Below are positions 55,840 to 64,000 of a stretch of DNA of 64,000 nucleotides, piece after piece. A program made the position numbers and the translations under genes. Within the stretch, counting starts at the first letter, position 1, and the number at the start of each line of letters is the position of its first letter. This DNA comes from Shinisaurus crocodilurus. Taxonomy: Eukaryota; Chordata; Lepidosauria; Squamata; Shinisauridae. The notes beneath the pieces are model-generated. The model made no database searches, was not told where the DNA came from, and saw only the letters and a program-made list of their open reading frames with translations. The stretch lies in the NCBI GenBank assembly GCA_021292165.1, contig CM037877.1:162723580-162787579 (forward strand), in the 5' to 3' direction.

Positions 55840-57836
55840 ACTAGGATGCAATTGGTTTCGTCCCGAGCTATCTTGGCGATCACACGTGTAAGAAGTGGGA
55901 TTGGGGGGAATAGGTAATAGAAGTCGCCGCTCCAGGTCATCAGGAAGGCATCGGTGATCGAATTCGGGTCCGAGGCTGCCCTGCTGCAGAACATGGGGCA
56001 CATTGTGTTTTCGCTGGTGGCGAATAGGTCTATTCTCGGATGACCCCAGCGTTGGAATAGTGAGTTGGTCACCTTCCTGTCCAGCGTCCATTCGTGCGAT
56101 TGCATCGACACGCGACTCAAAGTGTCTGCTAGTACATTGGATTTTCCTGCGATGTGGATCGCTACAAAGGACATTCCTCGAAGTAGAGCCCATTCGTAGA
56201 GCTGCATGGTCAGTCTTGCGAGGCGCGTCGATCTCGTGCCGCCCTGTTTGTTTATGTACGCGACCACCGTAGTATTGTCGGTCACGACTTGAATGTGGCA
56301 GTTCGAGAGATATTGCTCTAAGGCTTGTAATGCTTTCCAAACGGCCATCAGTTCCAGCCAGTTGATGTGTTTGGAAGCTTGTGTGGACGTCCATGTGCCT
56401 TGTACGACGTGATCGCCTGAGTGGGCCCCCCATCCCAGCAACGATGCATCCGTTGTTAATATGCGGTTCGGCATCGGAGACTGGAACGGTATGCCCGCGT
56501 TCAGATTCGACTCCTGTTGCCACCACCTCAAGGACTCTCTTACGGCTCGAGGAAGATATAGGCGGACGGATGGTTTGTCTTTCTCTGGTTTGAACTCCTT
56601 GATGAACCATGTTTGAAGGGGTCGCATGCGAAGTCTCGCATATCGTACGACTGCAGTTGTTGAGGCCGTATGTCCTAGTAGGCGTTGGATCGTATGAGCG
56701 GAGCATATTGGCTGCTTTGAGATCCTTTTTGCGAGTGTCCTTACTTGACGCACTCTGTCGTTTGGTAGATAAGCCCGACCTTCGAAGGCGTTTAGTTTCG
56801 CGCCGATGTACTGTATCTCCTTTACTGGTTGAAGGACCGATTTCTCCATATTCAGGCAGAGTCCCAGGTCCTCTAGGAGGTACAGGGTCTCTTCCAGAGC
56901 GTGCTGGAGCTCCCGTTTTGATTGAGCCACTAGTAACCAGTCGTCCAGGTACGGGAAGACGGTGATGCCTCTTGCCCGAAGACTTGCACAGACCACAGCC
57001 ATACACTTCGTGAATACCCTCGGCGCGGTGGAAAGTCCGAATGGAAGAACCACGAACTGGAAGGTGTCGTCTCCCACTCGGAACCGAAGGTATTTTTGGG
57101 TGTCCTCGTGGATGGCGATGTGGAAGTACGCATCCTTGAGGTCGATGGATGCAAACCAATCGTTCCTTCGGAGTAGTGGGAGAAGCGATTGGAGTGTGAC
57201 CATACGAAATCTCTTTGGTGGGATAAAGAGATTTACCGTGCGAAGGTCCAGGATCGGTCTGAGTCCTCCTCCTTTTTTCTTTACGATGAAGTACCTGGAG
57301 TACAGGCCGTCCTCCAAGTTTTCTGCGGGAACCGGTCGTATTGCTCCTTTTTGCAGGAGGTTCGACATCTCTTCTAGGAGCACTCGAGTTGGACGGGTGG
57401 CCTTGATCCCAAGAAAAGGAGGGAGGGCTCCGAACTCGATCCTGTAGCCGTGTTCAACTATGCTCAACACCCATCGATCCGTCGTGATGGTCCTCCAGGA
57501 CCGGAGGTGTTGATGAAGCCGGGAGCCGAAGAGAGGTGCCTGAGGTGGTGGAGACGAGGTGATCGGCCTGCTGGTGTCGAGAGCAGGTTGGGCTGGAGGA
57601 GACAAGTCGGTCGGGCTGGTGACGGAGTCAAAGGCGCCGTCGAGTGAAGTCGCCCCTCCTCCGCGAGCCCCTCGAGCGCTGCTGAGGGTATGAGCGTTGT
57701 GGCGCCTGCGGCTGTGGGGCTTGAGGCCGACGATTCCCACCTCGATACTGTCCAGCTGGTTGGTATTGCGAGGAAGGATATGGGAATCGGGACCAACGTC
57801 TTGGCCTGAATTGTTGAGATGGGGGCTGGCGGACAA
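55674..57836 (-). CDS. DIRS Pol: reverse transcriptase and RNase H
   Basis: Makes the DNA copy of the element. Of 720 residues, 1-100 are Pro/Ser-rich and overlap gag in a +1 frame. RT spans about 150-345, with DLKDAYFHI (232-240), LPFGLSTAPRVF (264-275) and the catalytic YLDDW (296-300). RNase H spans about 455-575, with Asp463 (TTDAS), Glu495 (WLELMAVW), Asp520 (VVTDNTT) and Asp571 (VLADTLSR). The conserved C-terminal region (598-719: IDLFATSEN, FCSRAASDP, FPPIPLLTRVI, WPRQPWF) follows RNase H in DIRS/Ngaro-type Pol. From memory it corresponds to the region likened to an N6-adenine methyltransferase, but I see no clear DPPY motif. There is no aspartic protease or DDE integrase, as expected for this order. 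Expression relative to gag may use a frameshift or an internal start. Confidence 0.93.
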   Translation of the reverse strand: MSASPHLNNSGQDVGPDSHILPRNTNQLDSIEVGIVGLKPHSRRRHNAHTLSSARGARGGGATSLDGAFDSVTSPTDLSPPAQPALDTSRPITSSPPPQAPLFGSRLHQHLRSWRTITTDRWVLSIVEHGYRIEFGALPPFLGIKATRPTRVLLEEMSNLLQKGAIRPVPAENLEDGLYSRYFIVKKKGGGLRPILDLRTVNLFIPPKRFRMVTLQSLLPLLRRNDWFASIDLKDAYFHIAIHEDTQKYLRFRVGDDTFQFVVLPFGLSTAPRVFTKCMAVVCASLRARGITVFPYLDDWLLVAQSKRELQHALEETLYLLEDLGLCLNMEKSVLQPVKEIQYIGAKLNAFEGRAYLPNDRVRQVRTLAKRISKQPICSAHTIQRLLGHTASTTAVVRYARLRMRPLQTWFIKEFKPEKDKPSVRLYLPRAVRESLRWWQQESNLNAGIPFQSPMPNRILTTDASLLGWGAHSGDHVVQGTWTSTQASKHINWLELMAVWKALQALEQYLSNCHIQVVTDNTTVVAYINKQGGTRSTRLARLTMQLYEWALLRGMSFVAIHIAGKSNVLADTLSRVSMQSHEWTLDRKVTNSLFQRWGHPRIDLFATSENTMCPMFCSRAASDPNSITDAFLMTWSGDFYYLFPPIPLLTRVIAKIARDETNCILVCPRWPRQPWFAHLLNLSQGDYLPLPLQDNLLTQHKGKVFHPNLHSLNLMAWRIR

Positions 57837-59739
57837 GTCCCATCTTCTTGGCCGTCGCTAAAGCCTTTTGGGCGGAGTCGAGGGAGTCGTCCGTGGTGGC
57901 GTTGAACAACCCTTCTCCATCAAATGGCAGGTCTTGTATCTTCGCTCTATCATCGGGAGTCAGATTGGTAGAGCGAAGCCAGGCGTGTCTCCTCAAAGCC
58001 ACGGATCCGATCATCGACCTAGCGTGGCTATCGACCTGATGGCGGGCCGTGTTCATCTGAAGGGCACCGATACTGGTTGCCTCCTTGATGTATTGCGCCG
58101 CCAGGTCTCTTTTGTCGTCCGGCAGATAATCACAGAGGTCTCCCAGCTTCTCCGTGATGAACATCTGGTATCTAGCTAGCAGCGCCTCATAGTTAGATAC
58201 CTTCAGCCCGAGGGAAGACGAGGAATAGATCCTACGGCCGTAAGAATCTAATGTCTTACCCTCTTTGTCTGCCGGCGTCGTATGCTGTCTTCCCCCACGA
58301 GACTGCGCTGACTTAACTATGAGCGAGTTCGGGGTCGGATGGGAAAACAGGAATTTAGCTCCTTCTTCCTGGATTTTGTACATTGACTCCAGCCTCTTAG
58401 CTGTTGGTTTCGAAGAGGCCGGAGTTTTCCAGGTCTCCTGCACCGTCTCCAGCAGTGTTGGCAGGAAGGGAAGGAGCAGGTGGTTGGACTGAGTGGACTT
58501 CAGGACCGCGTAGATGTCGTCTTTTGCTTTTCCTTTCGCGGTTTTCGCCTCCACTCCTAGAGCTGTCACCATCCGGCTGACATGCTCGGCGAAGCTGCCC
58601 ATGTCTTCCGAAGGGGAGATCGCTTCCTTGGATTCCACCCGTGCATCTGGTGAGGTGGAATGGGAGGAGGAGGCCACTGAGTCCGAGTCTGATACGTACG
58701 CCGATCCCAACGAAGAACGAGTCGCGACGACAGGGGCGAGAATCGTCTGGGCAGTCGAGGTCGAGGCGGTCGGTTGGACTACGGTCTCGACGGGTGCCCG
58801 AAATACAGACGTACTCTGCCTTGGCGCAGGAGATCTGGACCTATGTCCGCGCTCTCGAGGTGGGGAGCGTCGGTGTCGGTAATAATGATCGCGCCTCCTC
58901 CGTTCAGGCGAACCTCGAGATCGGGACCTGTAGCTCCTAGATCTCGAGTCCGAATAATAGGAACCCGACCACGATCTGTCATCGCGGCGGCGGGAGTAGA
59001 CTGATCGGGAGGCAGAATCCCTCGAGGTCGAATCGCGGCTTCGGTATCGAGGAGAGCGTGATGGTCTGTGCGCCCTCCGCTCCTCCTTAGCGTATGCTGC
59101 TGGGGGCGAGAGACGTGGTGGAGGACCCCTCGAGCCCGAACGGGGTTGTTCCATCGATGGCGAGGCCACAATTTCTCCCTCCGACAGGGAGGTGGTTATA
59201 GTTGGCGGCTGCTTATTTGGGGTTTTCGAACCCGATTCTCGATCTCGAGGAGACGTCGTCGAGATCGGGGGAGACTGGGGGGCAATCGGTCCCGTAGCTC
59301 GATCCCGAGCCCCAGTCATCGCCGACATTAGTAGAGCCGTACGCTCTGAGACCTTCATGGCAGCTGAGGTAGAAGGCTCAGCGTCCTTGCTAGGTTTGTC
59401 CGCCATTTTCTTTTTCAGGCATTCCGCCTTGTCTTTATGGGCCTTTTTCGCCAATTTCTTTGCCGCAGAAGTATCTTTTGCCGGCTTCTTGGCTGACTGG
59501 GATCCCCCAGGTTTCTCCTCTGGATCAGGCCCTTTAGCTGATAGAGACTGCTCCCACAGGAGAGCTCGCAGCTTAGTTTGGCGCTGTTTTCGGGCCTGTT
59601 TTGTAAAGGCCTGGCAGTCCTGGCAGGTCTCCATTTTATGGCCTTGCCCCAGGCAAAGTAAGCACAGCAGGTGCTTATCAGCGGGTGGGATTTTTGTCCC
59701 ACACCGCTGGCATTTTCTAAAAGGTGCCTTCAGAGGCAT
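57628..59739 (-). CDS. DIRS Gag-like protein
   Basis: Presumed structural, nucleic-acid-binding protein of the element, 703 residues. A Cys/His cluster at the N-terminus (C10, C13, C26, C29, H34, C39, C42) could bind zinc. A Lys-rich stretch follows (84-113), then an Arg/Ser dipeptide-rich region (219-304) like that of splicing SR proteins, then a globular part (about 375-640) with ALRRHAWLRS and LPFDGEGLF motifs. The Arg/Gln-rich tail (643-703) overlaps the start of pol. The globular part resembles DIRS1-type Gag, the family from which the vertebrate LAP2-alpha C-terminal domain was domesticated. Start chosen at the first Met, directly before the Cys cluster. The 221-codon frame on the opposite strand (59192-59857) is a shadow. 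Confidence 0.85.
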   Translation of the reverse strand: MPLKAPFRKCQRCGTKIPPADKHLLCLLCLGQGHKMETCQDCQAFTKQARKQRQTKLRALLWEQSLSAKGPDPEEKPGGSQSAKKPAKDTSAAKKLAKKAHKDKAECLKKKMADKPSKDAEPSTSAAMKVSERTALLMSAMTGARDRATGPIAPQSPPISTTSPRDRESGSKTPNKQPPTITTSLSEGEIVASPSMEQPRSGSRGPPPRLSPPAAYAKEERRAHRPSRSPRYRSRDSTSRDSASRSVYSRRRDDRSWSGSYYSDSRSRSYRSRSRGSPERRRRDHYYRHRRSPPRERGHRSRSPAPRQSTSVFRAPVETVVQPTASTSTAQTILAPVVATRSSLGSAYVSDSDSVASSSHSTSPDARVESKEAISPSEDMGSFAEHVSRMVTALGVEAKTAKGKAKDDIYAVLKSTQSNHLLLPFLPTLLETVQETWKTPASSKPTAKRLESMYKIQEEGAKFLFSHPTPNSLIVKSAQSRGGRQHTTPADKEGKTLDSYGRRIYSSSSLGLKVSNYEALLARYQMFITEKLGDLCDYLPDDKRDLAAQYIKEATSIGALQMNTARHQVDSHARSMIGSVALRRHAWLRSTNLTPDDRAKIQDLPFDGEGLFNATTDDSLDSAQKALATAKKMGLVRQPPSQQFRPRRWSRFPYPSSQYQPAGQYRGGNRRPQAPQPQAPQRSYPQQRSRGSRRRGDFTRRRL

Positions 59740-59982
59740 AGTTAGAATTATAAAGAAGAGATTCGGAGATAGGTGGATAAGATCGGGGGAGAGATACAGG
59801 TATAGTAAGAGTTTTTTTGTAATTTTTTTTTTTTTTTTTTTTAAGGGGATAGACTAGTCGAAGAAAGAAAAGAGAGAAGATTCTTAAGGAAAAGGGATAG
59901 GAAAAAAGGCTAACTCAGCTATTAAGCGACTCCGGAGAGAGGATAGAAGAACCCGACGACTACACGCAATGGCGGTCGAAGA
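59740..59982 (-). promoter_or_regulatory. DIRS leader between 5' ITR and gag
   Basis: 243 bp containing a 20-nt homopolymer (A on the coding strand, 59823-59842) and purine/pyrimidine-skewed flanks. As the only unique sequence ahead of gag it is the likely 5' untranslated region. No TATA box or initiator can be assigned with confidence. Confidence 0.5.
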
Positions 59983-60138
59983 GGAACTGAGGAGATGGGC
60001 GGGAGCCGCGCTAAGGGACACGCGCGGGGGGAGGGGCTCCCGCCCAATTCACCTCAGCTTTAGAAGTTTCCCGAACGATCTCAGCGCAGGCGCAGAGAAC
60101 CCATATGTGTGTGATGCACAGAGACCACGAAGAAGAAA
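59983..60138. repeat. DIRS inverted terminal repeat, element 5' end
   Basis: The inner 126 bp (59983-60108) exactly complement 54194-54319. The outer part differs from the other end, and 60099-60138 complements the right half of the ICR. Contains the GC-rich block GCGCGGGGGGAGGGGC. Confidence 0.92.
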
Positions 60139-60344
60139 AAACAGTGGGTGGCACACACAAAACAACTGGAGCCACAATGTAAGGCTGTCAGTTAAACTGT
60201 AGACCTACACAGCTTTAGTAGTACATTAGTTAGGCCTTCCTGTTCCAGCGCTTCCTTCAGAGTTCAGTTCCAAACTGCCAAAAAGGATCTTTCTCTTCGT
60301 CCCTGACTCCCCACTGGTGTTTCACCAGCCCTCACAGTCCCGTT
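60139..60344. other. right flank of the DIRS element
   Basis: No gene or repeat recognised between the DIRS end and the hAT target duplication. Confidence 0.4.
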
Positions 60345-60352
60345 CCCAGGCT

Positions 60353-60703
60353 CTGGGCTGGTGTTAAGGGTAGGTATGGCTGGGCACCTGCCGAGGGCCT
60401 GCACCCCAGCAGAGGCCCACTGCCAAGAGCCCCCTGGACTTGCTTCTCCTCTTCACCATTGCAACCGACTTGTTCACCTGCTTCTCACTCTGGCTGAGAC
60501 AAAAGTGGTGGTGGTGGTGGTGAGATGCCACTGCCTGCTTGCTCACTGGCTCTTTGCCTGTCAAGCAAGCTAGTGGTAGCAATGATGAGAAAGAGGATGA
60601 GCAATAACCGGTGGTGACAGTGGCAGTGAGAATATAGACTCATTAAGGGAGCCCACTGCAGGTGTCTTCCCCAAAGGTCCTCTAAAACCTGGAGCCAGCA
60701 CTG
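60353..60703. mobile_element. hAT-type element, 351 bp
   Basis: CTGGGCTGGTG at the left and GGAGCCAGCACTG at the right, with an exact 8-bp duplication CCCAGGCT (60345-60352, 60704-60711). It is the inverted relative of 37824-38183 (shared GGCTCCAGGTTTT, TCACTGCCA.TGTCACC, GCTTGCTTGACAGG-type blocks). A (TGG)n run lies at 60508-60522. Confidence 0.85.
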
Positions 60704-60711
60704 CCCAGGCT

Positions 60712-62954
60712 ATAGTCCTTTTTTTCTGTGTCAGCTTATCACGAATGTGGGAGAGAACCACACTTTTGCGGATCCGTTTTTTGGATTCTCCGAACTCCTG
60801 CAGATAGGCTGTTTCAGACAAATCTGAAATTTGAATCAGCCAAAGTTGCTCAAATAACAGCCTGCAAGCCCCTTCCCCCAAATATTAGGCAGACTCTGCT
60901 GTGCTTTATTTTGAGGGTTCACATGACACATACGTCCTTACTTCGTTGGCAGAGGAGACCAGTTTCCTCCCAATGTAGCACAGGAAATTTCCTGAAGCTG
61001 TAATAGCCAGAACTTTTCTTGATTTTAAGATTAACTGGAGTTATTCCAAGGTTTGTTCCCAAGGCAGTTTAATAAGTAAAGTATCCAAAAGGATGAATAT
61101 AGTCCCATGGCCTGAAATAGTGATAGTAAGCAAGGATTTCAAAAGGTGCAAGATGATGTTTGGATATAAGATGAGACCTTAAGAAAGGTATCAGAAAGAT
61201 TTTTTAAGCTGGGCAGAGCCATCCAGAGAGGACAGGGGAAGGAGAATCCACATCCTGGCAGGGCAGAAGTGGGTGGACGGCAGCTGGAGCAAAAATACAT
61301 ATACCAGCTTCATGACTGGCATACTTCCCCCCCCCTTATTCTGGGGGCATGTCAGGGGAACAGTAAGGATTTGGATCTGGCGGATCCAGAGCCTCCCTGG
61401 ATCTGTCCCTGGTATGCCCTTTTTGCAGAAGGGCAATGAAGGTTTCAATGCTAGCAAGGAGGCTTGTGAGGGCAGATCTCCCTCTCCACATGCAGACGTT
61501 CTTCCAAGTGATATACAAAATATAATAGCAGCATCGGGTGGGGAGGATAATTTAGATGGAGGAAATGGCATTGTGAGAAAGGGTAAATACCTCCTCTCCA
61601 AGAGGGGCTATTTATCTGCCATGCTCAGGGGGCTGCTCTTAAGTAAAATAGCCATATTGTATTGTGTCTCCCACTCCCTACCACCACCTTCTATCAAGAG
61701 TGCTACATACATCTGCATTTTCAAATTGACAGTTTAATTCGCTGCAGTCTCATTTGTTCAATTATTTAGCGGTTGGTGTATTTTAAACCAGTGTTATTAG
61801 ACTGTGGGCTGATTCACTTCCTAATGAAAGGAGTGTATTTAGATGTCCTTGTACCTATTTTGATATTACAAAGAACAGAGCATCCTCCCTTGTGTTAGGA
61901 GCCAGTACAGGAATTGGGCTGGAACGAGCTCATCAAATTATCCTAACTTTGCTCCACACTCCCAGGGATGAGTAGAAGCTACCTTTGCTGTATTCTCATC
62001 CTTTTCTCCCTTTAAGGCAGCAATACTTTGCTTTGGTAGCAGCTACTCTCCACTGACTAGGCAAGAGTAGCTATTGCCAGAGGAAGCAAGCTATTGTTAC
62101 TTTTAAAAGAAAAAGATGGGCATTACTGCTACCTATGGTAAGTTGATATGGTATGAGCATGACTGCAGTCCTGCTTCTCTCCTCTCTAGGAACACAGGGC
62201 AAGGAAAGGTTAAGCCAGTTCTACAAATCTTTCCTAACTCTGTCAGCTGCTAGTGCCAAGAATTCTACTCTTTCCTTCAGGATTCCAAAACAGGCAGGAA
62301 AGGCCTTGACTCTCCTAAAGAGGGTTGATGCTTAAGTTATCATAGATGTTAATTGTTTAAAAATATTAAATACCCAATTGCTGGATAAGCAGCCACTTGA
62401 GTTGGTAATACTTCTGCAAAGTGAAAGCCACCCACCCACCCAAGTGCCCAAAGAACCCAACTCACTTTTGAGTTTACCATGAAGATTGGACATTTTTGCT
62501 AGGTGTTAACTAATATTCTAGTAAGCTCACTGACAAAATACGAGAAGGATGGAGGAAACAATACATCTATGAGCACTGGCAGAAGGCTCTGGCCTGCTAA
62601 ATCTGGCCACAGTTCTAGATACATAACTTCTCAGTGACGTGCTGTGCTCAAATTACATAAACAGCAGAAATTACTAAGACCGAGGCTCCAGGGTTTTGAG
62701 GGTTTCAAGACTTTCTGCAATCAATATTCTGACATCTGCAAACATTTATCTCTAACAGCCGATGCCAAAAGAAGTAAAAAAAAAAAGAAAAAAAGAAGCC
62801 ACTCCTGCACGCTTCCAAAGATCTTGATTCAAGTATTATTCTATTAAAAACTGTTTTTATCTACAGCTATATGCAATTAATTATCCCATCACTGAACCTT
62901 ACTGAGACAGTGTTAAGATGTACAGGAGCATGTATTTATGTAAGAAATTAAGCG
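60712..62954. other. no gene seen
   Basis: Unassigned. The paired frames at 61191-61601 (-) and 61273-61737 (+) overlap antiparallel and neither shows a domain or codon bias, so I leave both out. No exon evidence elsewhere. Confidence 0.4.
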
Positions 62955-62956
62955 AT

Positions 62957-63040
62957 CCATCCTATATGTCAACTCAGAAGTAAGTTCTATTGAATTCAAT
63001 TGAACTTACCCCCAGGTAAGTAGATAAAGGACTGCAATGT
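62957..63040. repeat. palindromic MITE (type 1)
   Basis: ATCCATCCTATATGTCAACT..GTTCTATTGAATTCAATTGA..GTAAGTAGATAAAGGACTGC. Confidence 0.6.
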
Positions 63041-64000
63041 ATATCAGCTAATTTTAGGGGAAATCACTAAACTGGTATAAGACAGCAGTTAACTGGGATA
63101 GTATATCTAGTACAAGATGACAAAAGCTAGAGGTACGTATAGGGCTATGCTGATCATGGTTTGTGAATAAGGCCCGTGATGTAATTATGATATATAATAT
63201 ATTATATATTATATAATTCTTAGCTTGACCCACATTAGTTTTAATGATAAATATAAAATGGAGATTGGAGAAAATATTGAGTAGTTCTTTAATTGAGGAA
63301 TTACTCTAAAATGAGCTTTATTAATTTCTTCTCTCAATATAAGGAATAAAGGATTTCACAACAAGTTTTATCAAAATTTCTATATAGAAATAAAAATTAT
63401 ACTGCTATCACCCTATTTTTAGACTAGCAGATATTTTGCAAAAGCTGTCCTCCTCTGTAAAAAGAAATTAAGCAGGCATATGCATATCCTTTCTTTTCAT
63501 ACTGCAGTGAGCGTAACACCTGCCCCAGGCTGTGCCATGTTCACTTGAACACAACCCCCCCACTGCTGCCATGACGGCATTTCATGCAGGCCTCAGGGAT
63601 GTATTCCAATTTCCAACATAGTGTGGCCTAGATCAGACATGACTTTCTCCCCGCAGAGATGATAAGTATAGAAAATGCATTGAATAGTTGAGCCGGGATT
63701 ACTATTGCACTAATATGCACCCTAATTCTGTATACGTTTCCTCAGAACTGAGGTAAATTTACTTAAAAGCATGCCTAGTATTGCAGCCTTACGGTGCAAT
63801 CCTATGCGTTGTACCCTTAATTATCTTACTTTCTTGTAAGTCTTGTTCTTAATTTAATACAATAATAAGCCCTTTAACTAGGGTATGGGTGTAGTAAGGC
63901 TACCTGAGAAGTGTTTTTTGTAACAAAGCAACAAAATGGGAGGGGGGGAATTCTGAAGAAATCCTTTTCTCATCAATATTTGTGTGTGTTATATATACTT
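63041..64000. other. AT-rich, no gene seen
   Basis: Contains an AT palindrome at 63189-63215 (ATATAATATATTATATATTA). A weak type 1 MITE remnant (GTGCAATCCTATGCGTTG) lies near 63795. Nothing coding. Confidence 0.4.

Larger units (their letters stand above)
54138..60138 (-). mobile_element. intact DIRS-type tyrosine-recombinase retrotransposon, 6,001 bp
   Basis: A complete element coding on the minus strand, ordered ITR, leader, gag, RT/RNase H, tyrosine recombinase, internal complementary region (ICR), ITR. DIRS elements copy through a circular DNA intermediate that a tyrosine recombinase inserts, so no target duplication is made. None is seen here: left flank ..GTAAG, right flank AAAACAGTG. 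The ICR joins CCTGTC to TTTCTTC, implying that the ends meet at an AAA trinucleotide; the left flank has AAG. All three frames are open, the ITR cores match without a mismatch, and the element is CpG-rich in an AT-rich region, all consistent with a recent insertion. Confidence 0.95.

Noticed and set aside
55840..57159. N-terminal 440 codons of the recombinase frame as protein
   Set aside because: Overlaps the reverse transcriptase/RNase H gene and shows no domain of its own; treated as a shadow, though flagged as unusually long.
59192..59857. 221-codon plus-strand frame
   Set aside because: Antisense to the DIRS gag; its content mirrors the Arg/Ser-rich codons of gag, with a poly-Phe stretch from the T-run.
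61191..61737. Antiparallel 136- and 154-codon frames
   Set aside because: They overlap each other, have no recognisable domain, and no splice or regulatory context supports either.

Overview
The window looks like intergenic or intronic DNA of a squamate reptile (lizard or snake). Repeats that are hallmarks of that group recur throughout: tRNA-headed Sauria-type SINEs (four copies), SINEs with a 5S rRNA-derived head (two good copies), CR1/L1 LINE debris, and a dense population of short hAT- and mariner-type non-autonomous DNA transposons. I find no convincing host protein-coding exon, and no functional tRNA or rRNA gene. Nearly all short open frames are simple-sequence translations, antisense shadows or pieces of transposons.

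The one real set of genes is a 6.0-kb DIRS-type (tyrosine-recombinase) retrotransposon at 54138-60138, coding on the minus strand. Read 5' to 3' on its own strand it carries: an inverted terminal repeat; an A-rich leader; gag (59739-57628); a reverse transcriptase/RNase H polyprotein (57836-55674); a tyrosine recombinase (about 55839-54646); an internal complementary region (54602-54508); and the second inverted terminal repeat. The 126-bp cores of the two terminal repeats are identical by eye. The two halves of the internal region are exact complements of the two outer ends (55 and 40 bp). All three reading frames are open with recognisable catalytic residues, so this is an intact and apparently young copy, CpG-rich against AT-rich surroundings. 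Its Gag carries an N-terminal Cys/His cluster and an unusual SR-protein-like Arg/Ser region.

Layout: 1-9 kb holds palindromic MITEs, two Sauria SINEs, microsatellites and small hAT elements. 9-17 kb holds LINE-like tails, a candidate solo LTR (10590-11263), a Sauria SINE, a mariner-type MITE and a GC-rich hAT element (16189-16829). 17-34 kb is mostly unassigned sequence with scattered SINEs and palindromes. 34-40 kb holds more hAT elements, including one inserted in a CR1 that abuts an L1 3' end. 40-54 kb is sparse, with a 5S SINE, an unusual hAT element built of GAGTC-type motifs (45541-46184), an L1 ORF2 fragment and a hAT nested in a MITE. 54-60 kb is the DIRS element, and 60-64 kb is a hAT element plus AT-rich unassigned DNA.

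Many of the small elements still show 8-bp target-site duplications, exact or with one or two mismatches, so their borders are known to the base. Two exact local direct repeats (40 bp and 59 bp) that are not flanking any element I can recognise are the least explained structures here. All family assignments are by eye and memory; no search was run.
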